64,000 nucleotides of DNA, taken from an uncultured Marvinbryantia sp. GTDB taxonomy: Bacteria > Bacillota > Clostridia > Lachnospirales > Lachnospiraceae. The notes beneath the pieces were generated by a model that saw only the letters and a program-made list of their open reading frames with translations, ran no database searches and was not told where the DNA came from. How positions within the stretch are numbered: the first letter of the stretch is position 1; every line of letters starts with the position of its first letter. This document shows, in pieces, positions 25,307-34,800 of the stretch. The stretch spans positions 7,506 through 71,505 of the forward strand of contig CAKRRF010000010.1 of NCBI GenBank assembly GCA_934394985.1, in the 5' to 3' direction. Made by a program: the position numbers and the translations under genes.

Positions 25307-27625
25307 TTATTCAACTAATCTTGCATATTTCAAAGAAAACCAGCACGGTTGTCCGTCTATTTCTGTGTATCCCCAGTTTCCACTTCTCTTTTTTGTCAGA
25401 ACTGTTGCTCCACGATATAATGTTCCAATTCTCTCTGAATCTTCGGATGGTTCTTTTCTTAATGCAATTTCAGCTATTATAGAATACTCATGTTTCTCTT
25501 CCAGTTTACCTGTTTCCATCTTAGATAAATAATCCATGTTAACCCAACCAGATATACCATCGACCACTGTATATCCCCAATTATTACTATACTCTTCTAT
25601 ATATACCTGAGTTCCCCTTGTTAACCATGTCCGCGCTTCTGCATTTTCTGCCGGTTCTAACCTAATGGCTATGCGGATATCCTGATTATCAGCCTTTACA
25701 TAATACCAATCGCCATTTTTTACATAATTCCCTATTTGTTTTTTTGCATGAAACATGTTGAAAACACTATCAAGACTCCCCGCCTCTCCCTGCATGTAAA
25801 ACAATATGCCACATGATACTACCACTGCCAATATACAGGTTATCACCACCTTCCTCACCTTAAATTTTTCGTTTTTTTTCGATGTGTCTTTTTGCTTTTT
25901 TGTATGTAAGGCTTCTTGTTTATCTACTATTATAGGCTCTGTATATTCTTCCTGAATTCCGGAAAAGATAAATTCTACTTTTGTCATACAAAAATTTTCT
26001 CTAAATTCGAATGTGATTATAACCTCTCCATTTTCAAATTCACAATTAGATGTAACTGTAACATCATACTTATTTACCGTAACATTTTGCTCAAGTATTT
26101 GCTTATATGTACCATAATGCACCTTTATATTTCTTTTCCATGTATCAATGGCAGATTCTACTATTTCCCCCGATTGTCTCAATTCCGGAATGATATTTAC
26201 AATTTCTTCCTTTTGATTACCAGCTGCCACCATTTCTATCACTTGCTTTGCACAATTCATCATTGTGTGTATAGCTGAATCGCTAATCTCATTGTTTCCA
26301 GATCGTTTTTTCTGAAAATATCTGCTATTTATTAACTTGTTTGACACAAAACACAGTATTATAAACGCTGCAACTGCCAATGCCATTTCTTTCACTGTCT
26401 CATTATCTAATTGTATGATACTGTGTAATAGAAACCCATAAGCTACAACTCCTGCCAATATACAGGTTATCAGCACCTTCTTTGCAGTAAATTTTCCGTG
26501 TTTTTTCGATATGCCTTTTTGCTTTTTTGTATGTAACGCTTCTTGTTTATCTTCTTTTATTGGCTCTGCATATTCTTCTTGAATTCTGGAAACAACTGCA
26601 TCTCCGTTTTCTTCTTTTTGATTCTGTTTTGGTGGATTCTTTTCTTCCGTTTTCTGAATTTTCTGTTGCTGCTCTTCCGATTTCTGATATGCTGTCCATT
26701 TTGATTCGTTTCCTGTGCTATTACACTGTTGCAGGTCATTGAATAATTCGTTCATAGTGGCATAGCGTTTCTCTGGCAAATACTGACATGCTTTTTGAAC
26801 AATTCGTTTTATCTCTGTACTGCCATTCTTGGGTTCCGGAAGTTCCATTCCACTCATTCGTTTTATTATGGCAGTTTCTCTGTCACTGTATTTGATCACT
26901 TGAGGTGCAGGTGGATAAAAAGGCAGTCTGTTTTCATTTAAAAAGCGATACAATACAATTCCCAGAGAATAGATATCTACCTGTCTGCTATATGGATTCC
27001 CATGGTAGACTTCCGGCGCCATGTAGCTTTCGGTTCCTTTTTTCGATAACCCACCTGTCGTTTTCTCTATAGTTCTGGCGATACCAAAATCTCCTAATTT
27101 GAACTTCCCAGCTTCGTTTACAAAAATATTTTCCGGCTTAACATCCCGGTGTATCAGATCATGCTCTGCTGCATAAGCCAGCGCACTGCTGATTTCTTTA
27201 CCTAAACGAATCACTGTCTGCTCATCCATCTGATGAGTTCCCTGCCATTCAGACAATGGGGTGAGAAGTTCCATTTTTATCAGAACATCCCACCCAACTT
27301 CCGATTCATGTGGAACGACACAGTGATCTTCGTAAGACACTATATTAGGATGTTCCTTTAATGACACCATAATTCGAACTTCACGAAGAATTTCATCTAC
27401 AAATTCCCGGAAATAATCCTCCACGGATTCCATCGTCATCCCTTCATTGCGCACCGCCTGGATATCTGACGGTGACTTTGGAATGCGAATCACTTTCAAT
27501 GCAGATTTCACCGTAATCCCATATCCGCTCTTTTCAATTTCAAATACCTTTCCGGTTGCTCCCTGTCCTATCTCTCTGGTAATGATCCAGTCATTAAAAA
27601 CCACACTTCCTGTTATATACTCCAT
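25307..27625 (-). CDS. Transmembrane Ser/Thr kinase with two SH3b domains and a duplicated linker-TM unit
   Basis: The start is MEYITGSVVFNDW (772 residues). The kinase motifs are intact (GQGATGKV, HRDVKPEN, DFGIA, YMAPEVYHGN). After a Gln/Lys/Glu-rich linker, a unit of about 50 residues with DKQEALHTKKQK plus a membrane helix (VLITCILAGVVAYGFLL) occurs twice, the second time as VVITCILAVVVSCGILF. Between the two lie another helix (LAVAAFIILCFV) and a soluble region of about 120 residues. The C-terminus has two bacterial SH3 domains (SNNWGYTVVDGISGWVN and SGNWGYTEIDGQPCWFS). The three helices place the SH3b pair outside, where it probably binds wall material. Confidence 0.88.
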   Translation of the reverse strand: MEYITGSVVFNDWIITREIGQGATGKVFEIEKSGYGITVKSALKVIRIPKSPSDIQAVRNEGMTMESVEDYFREFVDEILREVRIMVSLKEHPNIVSYEDHCVVPHESEVGWDVLIKMELLTPLSEWQGTHQMDEQTVIRLGKEISSALAYAAEHDLIHRDVKPENIFVNEAGKFKLGDFGIARTIEKTTGGLSKKGTESYMAPEVYHGNPYSRQVDIYSLGIVLYRFLNENRLPFYPPAPQVIKYSDRETAIIKRMSGMELPEPKNGSTEIKRIVQKACQYLPEKRYATMNELFNDLQQCNSTGNESKWTAYQKSEEQQQKIQKTEEKNPPKQNQKEENGDAVVSRIQEEYAEPIKEDKQEALHTKKQKGISKKHGKFTAKKVLITCILAGVVAYGFLLHSIIQLDNETVKEMALAVAAFIILCFVSNKLINSRYFQKKRSGNNEISDSAIHTMMNCAKQVIEMVAAGNQKEEIVNIIPELRQSGEIVESAIDTWKRNIKVHYGTYKQILEQNVTVNKYDVTVTSNCEFENGEVIITFEFRENFCMTKVEFIFSGIQEEYTEPIIVDKQEALHTKKQKDTSKKNEKFKVRKVVITCILAVVVSCGILFYMQGEAGSLDSVFNMFHAKKQIGNYVKNGDWYYVKADNQDIRIAIRLEPAENAEARTWLTRGTQVYIEEYSNNWGYTVVDGISGWVNMDYLSKMETGKLEEKHEYSIIAEIALRKEPSEDSERIGTLYRGATVLTKKRSGNWGYTEIDGQPCWFSLKYARLVE

Positions 27626-27652
27626 CTTTCCACACCATATCACATTGTTTTG

Positions 27653-28711
27653 TTATTGTTTTTCCGCTTTTTCTTTCTGCTTTAATGTTTTCTCCATATC
27701 AGCTAATGCCTCATTCATCTCCTGATTGTTCACTTCATACATCTGAAGCCATTTTTTGCAATATTGTATGACCGGAATCATCCATGTCAACATTTCTTTA
27801 TCTGGATTTTGATTTGTATCCAGATAAGTAGCCATTAGCAAATAATATGCCGCCTGAAAATAACTTCTTCTCTCTGAATGTCCTTCTTCTTTCTCGAGAA
27901 TGTATTCTGCAATTTTTATCGTTTTTTTCAAACGCCCTTCTGTTAAAGACAATATCATCTCTGCTGTCAATGCATAAATGTCTTCAAATTCATTGATTAA
28001 CTGTTTTATTACCGCTCTTGCCTCATCATATTGCTTACTCTCTGTTAGGCATACCATTTTGGTTCTCAATGTTTCCTGCGGTATCAGCTCCATATAAGCT
28101 GGATTATTTTCGATTAATTCAAGTACTTCTTTTTTCTTTCCCTGCTGGTACAGATACGTCTTTCTGTCATGCAAATAAACAGGATAGCGTCCAAACTTCT
28201 GCTCCAGTTTTTTCATGTAATTCTCACATTCCTGATACTGTTTCTGTTCTATCAGAATTCTGGTTTGCAGACGATGTCCCTGATAATTATCCGGATATTC
28301 TTTTATCATGGTTTTTGCAACTTTTTCTGCACGAAGGAATTTCTCATTTTCTAAATAAAATTTTCCAAGCATAGTCTGACAAGTCCATTTCCGCTCTTTG
28401 GTATCTGCCCTCTTCAATGCTTCTCTATATAATTTTTCCGATTCTTCCTGTTGACCCGTTTGCTTTTTTACGCCTGCAAGATTCAGATATGTCGTATATC
28501 TGTCATATCCATTGTCCAAAGCTTTTTGCAGATAAAAAATAGATGCTTCTATCTCCTGTAAATAAATACATATGACACCTGCATCAGCCGCTGCTCTGCC
28601 ATTGTCTGGTTCATCCTGTAATATTTTTTTTAATAACTTCGATGCTTCTGGATAATTTTCTTCTTGTATTAACTTTTCTGCAACTTCTATCTCTTTCACA
28701 TTGTTTTCCAT
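27653..28711 (-). CDS. Tetratricopeptide repeat (TPR) protein
   Basis: 352 residues without signal peptide or membrane segment. Paired helices fit TPRs from the start (AEKLIQEENYPEASKLLKKILQDEPDN, AIFYLQKAL-like second unit, SEKLYREALKRAD) through about residue 250. TPR proteins are protein-binding scaffolds. The gene lies 6 bp after the candidate substrate gene and 28 bp before a kinase, so it may act as adaptor or chaperone for the secretion locus or for a kinase. That is inference from position. Confidence 0.83.
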   Translation of the reverse strand: MENNVKEIEVAEKLIQEENYPEASKLLKKILQDEPDNGRAAADAGVICIYLQEIEASIFYLQKALDNGYDRYTTYLNLAGVKKQTGQQEESEKLYREALKRADTKERKWTCQTMLGKFYLENEKFLRAEKVAKTMIKEYPDNYQGHRLQTRILIEQKQYQECENYMKKLEQKFGRYPVYLHDRKTYLYQQGKKKEVLELIENNPAYMELIPQETLRTKMVCLTESKQYDEARAVIKQLINEFEDIYALTAEMILSLTEGRLKKTIKIAEYILEKEEGHSERRSYFQAAYYLLMATYLDTNQNPDKEMLTWMIPVIQYCKKWLQMYEVNNQEMNEALADMEKTLKQKEKAEKQ

Positions 28712-28717
28712 TTTTCA

Positions 28718-30031
28718 TTACTCCAGCCCGCAAAAATATATTGTATTCCCAAGTTCATTAAAAAAATCCTGTGCTTTATTAGCTACAGATGGATATTCCT
28801 CGGTAAATTCTGTTACTTTATCACTTACTGATATTACCTTACCAGCTTTCGTCTGATTTATTGCAGACTCTACCGTATTATTTTCTCTACTGTCGCCAAA
28901 TACATCTTCCCCAAATCCTTCTGCTAATTCGTATGCACTTTTTATATTACTTATTTTTTTCCCTTCATTTTCCATTTGGCTGTATACTTCGTTGAATTTT
29001 TTCCAATCATTCATAGTTCCTTTATAACTCTTATGGTACTCTTCCCATGTCATTCCTTCTTTTTCGCCAAATTCAAATCCCAATAATTTTTTTGTCTCAC
29101 TGGCATCTTTTACACTCTTAGGTTTACTGATATCAGTAACCCAATCTATTCCTGTATCGACAATTTTATAGCCTCCATTTGCAACATCAAAGCTCTTTGC
29201 GAAAATAGTAAGCCCTTTATATAATATACTATTTGGATCTTTTTCTGATTCTTTTTCAAAATAATCTGTCAATCCATCTAATTCCGAATTTTCTTTTGAT
29301 ACTTTATAAGCTTCATATCGTGCTTCTTCCCATCCAATAGCTCCCGCGCCTAGTCCTATTAATGCGAATCCCGTTGCAGTTGTCGATTCCATAACTGCAA
29401 ATGAATGATTCAATATATCCCATGTTTGGGATCCCCATTCTGCCCATAATCCAACTGGTCCTCTGGCAAGAAGACTTGCTCCCAATACTCCTGGTAACAC
29501 TGCTATATCAACTAAAACAGACAGACAATCACTAATCATTTCTTTTGCCTGCTCTTTTGCCAATGATGCTAATAATCTTGTTTCTTCTTTATTCTGAAAC
29601 TCAGTCAACACACTATTCACATTTTTCAAATCTGCTTTCAATTCTTTTCCGATTTTTTGAATCGTCGCTGCATCAGCTGATACAAATCCGGTTCCAATAC
29701 CATCAGCTACTTTTCGCATGTTTTTTGCAATAATCTGAAGCTTTTCGTTTACTTCTTTCAACTGTCCTTCAACATAATATTCTTCTCCATAGACACTTTC
29801 AAATATATTTTCAATCTCAATACTTTTCATATTATTCATATCTAAAACTGCCTTATGGTATTCTTCTACATTACTCATGTCTTCTTTCAGACTTAATAAA
29901 CCTGCCCATTTTTGTATATTAAAACTTAAATCTCCAATCCAATCTGTGAACCAGCACCAGTCATTTGCTTCAATATCTGATATTTGAGAAATTAATTTTT
30001 CTTTTGCCTCATCTGTAAAATCTCTGACCAT
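28718..30031 (-). CDS. Large helical protein, candidate type VII substrate
   Basis: 437 residues, no signal peptide, preceded by GAGGATAG. The N-terminal 150 residues are predominantly helical and charged. The middle has two glycine-rich hydrophobic stretches (DIAVLPGVLGASLLARGP and TGFALIGLGAGAIGW) that could insert into membranes. The C-terminal 150 residues are hydrophilic. It follows the WXG100-like and small helical genes, where LXG-type effectors usually sit, but no clear LXG motif or toxin domain is seen. A secreted effector, possibly membrane-active, is the best guess. A structural partner of the small proteins is the alternative. Confidence 0.55.
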   Translation of the reverse strand: MVRDFTDEAKEKLISQISDIEANDWCWFTDWIGDLSFNIQKWAGLLSLKEDMSNVEEYHKAVLDMNNMKSIEIENIFESVYGEEYYVEGQLKEVNEKLQIIAKNMRKVADGIGTGFVSADAATIQKIGKELKADLKNVNSVLTEFQNKEETRLLASLAKEQAKEMISDCLSVLVDIAVLPGVLGASLLARGPVGLWAEWGSQTWDILNHSFAVMESTTATGFALIGLGAGAIGWEEARYEAYKVSKENSELDGLTDYFEKESEKDPNSILYKGLTIFAKSFDVANGGYKIVDTGIDWVTDISKPKSVKDASETKKLLGFEFGEKEGMTWEEYHKSYKGTMNDWKKFNEVYSQMENEGKKISNIKSAYELAEGFGEDVFGDSRENNTVESAINQTKAGKVISVSDKVTEFTEEYPSVANKAQDFFNELGNTIYFCGLE

Positions 30032-30079
30032 AACTCTATCCTCAACACTCTGCCTTCTGCTCGCTATCGCAACTCATTT

Positions 30080-30364
30080 TCATTTACCAGCAAGTCCTCT
30101 TGCCTGATTTTCATCTGATGCATCATACAAACCAGATATTTTTCCAAGATAATTACTTGTATTACTCAACAATGCCATCAGACTATCTGCTGCCTGCTGA
30201 ATGGAATTACTTATTTCTTCTAATTCATCTACTACAGGACCTTTTCCTATAGAAGCATTTTCATTCTTTTTTGTTTTTATACTCTGACAGGCAGTTATCA
30301 ATTTATCTATGTCACTCTTCTTATTCCTTATTTTTTCTGTATCTACCTTAAACTGTTCACCCAT
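30080..30364 (-). CDS. Small helical secretion-associated protein
   Basis: 94 residues, all helix-compatible (EKIRNKKSDIDKLITACQSI, then SNSIQQAADSLMALLS). Size and position match WXG100-like partners, but there is no W-x-G turn. Near the end YDASDE fits the Y-x-x-x-D/E export signature of type VII substrates. It lies 9 bp after the next small gene and 49 bp before the candidate substrate. It is probably a targeting or stabilising partner. Confidence 0.65.
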   Translation of the reverse strand: MGEQFKVDTEKIRNKKSDIDKLITACQSIKTKKNENASIGKGPVVDELEEISNSIQQAADSLMALLSNTSNYLGKISGLYDASDENQARGLAGK

Positions 30365-30373
30365 TTTTCACTC

Positions 30374-30661
30374 CTAACCATACAAATCCTTATCTATCTC
30401 ATCTATTTTCTGCAGGTAACTGTCACAAAATACATTCATTTGTCTTGAAACATTTTCTAAGTCTCCTGTACTGTACAGATTTTCCAAATAAGTTGCAAAT
30501 GCTTCCAGCGCCTCTGCTGTTTTTCCAAGTTCCACTCCACTTTGACATAATTCCGTTATAATATTTTTAAATCTATATATAATATTTCCCATTACATTAA
30601 TCTGATTAGAAATACTTTTTTTCTTACTTTCTACGTATTCATCATGTATGATAAGATCCAT
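30374..30661 (-). CDS. Small helical secretion-associated protein
   Basis: 95 residues, helical throughout (NIIYRFKNIITELCQSGVEL, AEALEAFATYLENL), no signal peptide, no W-x-G motif. It is packed between two other small helical genes with gaps of 11 and 9 bp. In LXG-type loci, two or three such small proteins bind the effector N-terminus. The same role is likely here, though family membership is not certain. Confidence 0.6.
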   Translation of the reverse strand: MDLIIHDEYVESKKKSISNQINVMGNIIYRFKNIITELCQSGVELGKTAEALEAFATYLENLYSTGDLENVSRQMNVFCDSYLQKIDEIDKDLYG

Positions 30662-30672
30662 CTCTCTCCCCC

Positions 30673-31113
30673 CTAGCTTTCCTGTTTTGCTGCTTCTGCC
30701 TGTTGTCTTTCATACTCGGCTTTCTGTGTTTGCAGGGTTGATATCGTATTGTAACAGTTGTTAATGGATGCCTGTTTTTCTTGTATTTCCCTCTGAAATT
30801 CTTCGATTTTCTGTACTATTTTATTCTGTGCACTGTCAAGGCTGCTGATAGCCCTGGAATATTCACTTCCCTGTACTACCTGTAATAAATCAGAAAAGAA
30901 GGTGTTCTTTACCACACTTCTGATCAAAGATCCCCATCCACCAATTCGATTGGCAGTACTTGATGCACTGCCGGATACCTTATTCTGAAATTCTGCAAAC
31001 TGACCTGTAAGATTATCTAATTCTGTGATCTTCTCCTGCAGTTGTCCTATCTCATTTTCCAGATTTGCAATCATTGCTCTCTGCGATGAAATCATCCCAT
31101 CAAAATCTGCCAT
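30673..31113 (-). CDS. Coiled-coil protein, DUF5082/YwqH-like
   Basis: 146 residues. Two long coiled coils (MISSQRAMIANLENEIGQLQ and the Gln/Glu-rich C-terminal half) flank a central segment IGGWGSLIRSVVKNTFFSDL. Length, position after the WXG100 gene and coiled-coil layout match the DUF5082/YwqH proteins found beside LXG effectors. It would act as a partner or chaperone for a secreted protein. A stem-loop at 31154 separates it from the WXG100 gene. Confidence 0.65.
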   Translation of the reverse strand: MADFDGMISSQRAMIANLENEIGQLQEKITELDNLTGQFAEFQNKVSGSASSTANRIGGWGSLIRSVVKNTFFSDLLQVVQGSEYSRAISSLDSAQNKIVQKIEEFQREIQEKQASINNCYNTISTLQTQKAEYERQQAEAAKQES

Positions 31114-31153
31114 ACTGTTTTCCTCTTTTTCTTAAAATAACTTCGACATTCTT

Positions 31154-31205
31154 GCCGGAGGCACGCTCTATTAGTATCTAGACTTTTTCTTCCGCATGCC
31201 TCCGC
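31154..31205 (-). promoter_or_regulatory. Intercistronic stem-loop after the WXG100 gene
   Basis: TGCCTCCGC at 31197 pairs with GCCGGAGGCA at 31154 around a 33-nt loop. There is no T run on the exit side, so it is more likely an RNA processing or stability element than a full terminator. It would allow more WXG100 product than downstream proteins. Confidence 0.55.
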
Positions 31206-31232
31206 AATTCTGTCAACTTTCATCAACTGCCT

Positions 31233-31526
31233 TTAACCTGCAATATTTCCTGCAGTACCAGCATCTTCTTCCTTGCGCTTATCCACATACGTTTTAAGGA
31301 AATCTGAAATACTCTGTAATGCTTCTCCGGCTTTTTCCAGAGCCCCTTTGTATTCAGATTCATAACGCTCAATAAATGCATTGGAAGTCTCATTTTTAAA
31401 TCCCGCCTGCATTTCTGCATTTGTATTTGTCAGAGTCTGTACCACATTGGCTAATGCTTCTGCCTGTGAATGGTATGTGTTACTCGCCTTCATCACCACA
31501 TCATAATCAATATAGTTTTCTGCCAT
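31233..31526 (-). CDS. WXG100 family type VII secretion protein
   Basis: The start is ATG 31526 (MAENYIDYDVVMKASNTYHS) behind AAAGGAGGTG, giving 97 residues. Helix-turn-helix of WXG100 type: the turn position reads AGFKNETSNAF, so the usual Trp is Phe and the Gly is not at its usual place. The C-terminal helix has ALEKAGEALQSISDFLKTY. It is paralogous to the next gene upstream (31591). These proteins form dimers and are exported by EssC-type ATPases. The strong ribosome site and the stem-loop behind it suggest this is the abundant secreted member. Confidence 0.82.
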   Translation of the reverse strand: MAENYIDYDVVMKASNTYHSQAEALANVVQTLTNTNAEMQAGFKNETSNAFIERYESEYKGALEKAGEALQSISDFLKTYVDKRKEEDAGTAGNIAG

Positions 31527-31590
31527 CTTGTTCACCTCCTTTATTCTGTAGTATCTATCTCAAGTTTCATGAGATCTATATAATTTCCTC

Positions 31591-31899
31591 TTACTCATTA
31601 ATCTCTCTAGTAGTACGTAGTGGTTCGGTAACACCCCAAATCTGTTCTTCATAATAGTCATTCAGGAAATCTGACATAGATCGTAATGCTTCTTCCGCTT
31701 TTTCTAGAGCAGGTCGGTGTTCTACCTCATACTTTTCTATGAATGCACATACTTTTTCATTTTGATCTTTCCAACGAATCCCTTCTAATAATTCTAAATT
31801 CATATGTGATATTGTCATTACTAAAGCTGCTAATGCCTCCGCCTGCAAATCATAAGTCCATTTCTCATGTAATATTTCTTCCAAATCAACATCTTTCAT
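31591..31899 (-). CDS. WXG100-like protein coupled to EssC
   Basis: 102 residues. The start ATG overlaps the EssC stop (ATGA), so translation is coupled. The turn region reads EGIRWKDQNEKVCAF, and the second helix matches its neighbour (ALEKAEEALRSMSDFLNDYY). It is probably the heterodimer partner or a paralogue of the WXG100 protein at 31233. No signal peptide is present. Confidence 0.78.
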   Translation of the reverse strand: MKDVDLEEILHEKWTYDLQAEALAALVMTISHMNLELLEGIRWKDQNEKVCAFIEKYEVEHRPALEKAEEALRSMSDFLNDYYEEQIWGVTEPLRTTREINE

Positions 31900-34800
31900 C
31901 TTTTTCTATTCACCAATTTCAGTTTCCTTATCTGACCACCTTGAATGAGGTATGCCTCCCCCTCTTCCAGTGGTTTCTTGAAGCTGTTCTGCTGTGTGAA
32001 TGTCAGATCAGTAATCTTTACCCCACTTACGTCTTCAAATACCAGGAACTGTTTTTTCTCTTTTAACATTTTTAATGGTTCCGGTGCGGAGAATGAAATC
32101 TGTGCATTTTCCAAGTTGCTGTACAGAATCAGCAGTTTCATGCCTTTGTATTTGCTAAACAGTTCTTTGTATTTGCTAAGCAGTTCTTTGTCTTCCTGTA
32201 TCTTTGCCGGAGCGTCATTGTTCTGTATCAGGAATACATATGGCATTGCATCTTCTATAGCATTCATTCCAGATTCTGTTACTTTCTGGTATCGTTCTTC
32301 CATCTTCTCATGGAGTTCTTCTAGCATTTCTCCCAGATTAGAAACATCTCTGCTATACAGTTCTGTCTGAAGATCCTCTCTGGTATATTCCAGATTTCCC
32401 ATGGCATCATCCATAACGTATATCTCTGCTCCAATATGAGACAGCTGATGGAACAGCAGTTTGACAAAGGCAGATTTTCCGAATTCTTCTCTTCCGGCAA
32501 TTCCCAATACTTCCTGGGATGTAAAAGAAAGTGTCGCAGCGGATATGGATGCATAATCCACACCTAGAACTGCCTGCGAACTGTTGCATTGTACATGGAA
32601 CTGTTCTTTCAGGATCTTTCCTGTGACTACATCCGGCACTACCGGAATCGGTACTGCATAGCTGTCTGGACATTCTGCATTTCGTTTTTGTACAAATGCC
32701 TGAATCTGGTTGATTCGGTCGATCTCTTTTTCTCCGTCGAATGCCAGGTAAGTCTGTGCTTCATGAATAGTCTTTTCTTTTTCCATCAGGCAGCGTCCCG
32801 GAATACCCTGTGGCTGCATTCGGAATCCACCAAGTAGCGTATGATATTCCGTATTGTCATTGCAGTACAATGCAATTCTATTTCCAAAATTGGACAGATA
32901 TTTGTATCCAATTCCGGCAGTCTGGTTATTGGCGATGACAAAAGAGATTCCTACTGCGAGCCCATCACGGCAAAGTGGAAGCAGACTGTCATTTTCCATG
33001 AGATAGAGTTCCTTCATAACTGTCAGGTTATCCACTAAGACAACAATCTGTGGCATACCCTGCAGTCCTGCTTCCAAATAAGAGGCATACGATCCTACAC
33101 CTGCTTTTGCCAGCTGTTCTTTTCGTGTCTTCATTTCCTGATTTAACAGCTTGAAGAAGTTCTTCAGTTTCTCATCTTCCGATGCACAAATCACACCACC
33201 TACATGGTGCAGATCTTCGAAGTTCCGGAAAATCATAGAACCAAAGTCCAGAATATACATCTGCAGTTCTTCTGGTCGATATTGTTCTGCCAGTCCTTTT
33301 GCAATTACCTGCAGAAGATTGGTCTTTCCGAACTGAGCTGAACCTATGATCATTGTATTTTCCGTAGTGACATTCAGATAAAATTCTCCCTGATACTGTC
33401 TGCCTGGATCATCATAGATACCAAGTGGTACCGTCAGCCCTGTAGTACGGTCTGTATTTTCTTTTAAATCTCTTAATGCTATCTTTTCTGCCAGTGTTGG
33501 CAGGCAGATATACGGCAATTGCTTTAAATGACTCTTTTCACAAAAATCTGCAATATAATTCACTACGCTGGTAAGCTGATTTTCTGATCCTTGTTCTGAC
33601 TTTTGTGGTGACTGCTTATAAACAACAGTTCTCTTTCCAGAAAGGCTGACTCTGGAAATCTGAAAACTGTTTGTTTTCCCAGACACATGTCCACCTGCAG
33701 GTGCTCCACTGTAAGCAGACTGGAATAATTCGAATATCTCATTATTTCCCACCTGCAGATATGCCCGTCCTGGTTCCCGGATCTCTGCCGCCAGTGGGGT
33801 TTTTAATACTTCATTACTGTCTGCCTGGGTCTGCACTTTCAGACACAGCTTAAATCTGGAATTGGACCAGATCTGCGGATCCACTACACCACTTGGCTTC
33901 TGTGTTGCCAGAATCAGATGTACCCCAAGGCTTCGTCCGATACGGGCTGCACTGACCAATTCTTTCATAAAATCTGGCTGCTCTCTTTTCAGTTCAGCGA
34001 ACTCATCGACTATAATGATCAAATGTGGAAGCGGAACCTCTGTTTTTCCCTGACGACTTAACCGGATATAGGCATCAATATGATTAACATCATACTGTGC
34101 GAACAGTTCCTGTCTCTTTTTCAGTTCTGCCCGAATGGACTGCAGAGAACGTTCGATCTCTCTTCCGTCAATATTCGTAATAGATCCTATCAGATGAGGC
34201 AGGTTCTTAAACTGGTTCACCATACCGCCGCCCTTAAAGTCAATAATCACAAATGACACTTCATAAGGATGATAGGACAATGCCATGGATAAAATATAAC
34301 TCTGCAAGATCTCACTTTTTCCAGATCCTGTGGTACCAGCCACCAGACCATGAGGGCCGTGTGCTTTTTCATTTAAGTCCAGATAAACCAGTTCATTTTT
34401 GGCATTTATACCCAGAGGTGCTGCCATCGTCCGGGCTACCTGCGCCCTGGTCCATCGTTCTCCAAGATTGATCTCTTCCGGACTGCCAATATTCAACATT
34501 TCAAAGAAAGTAATACTCTTTGTCAGGCTGCTCTCCAGACTGACTTCTTCACAGTAGATTGGTGCCATCTTGTGAATGGCTGTTCCGATTTCCTTATCTG
34601 CAATGGAATAGATGGAAAACTGCTCGGTGTTCATGCCATCTTCTGCATCAATTTTGATACCGCTGTATCCATCATCCAGCTTCACAATCTGTGTGCATCC
34701 TGCCGGAATCTGTTCTTCAAATTCAGAAAAGAAAATGAAATGGATTCCTTTTTCATCTGCAGTATCCACCAGCTGGAACAGCGGATGTCTCTGCATCTCT

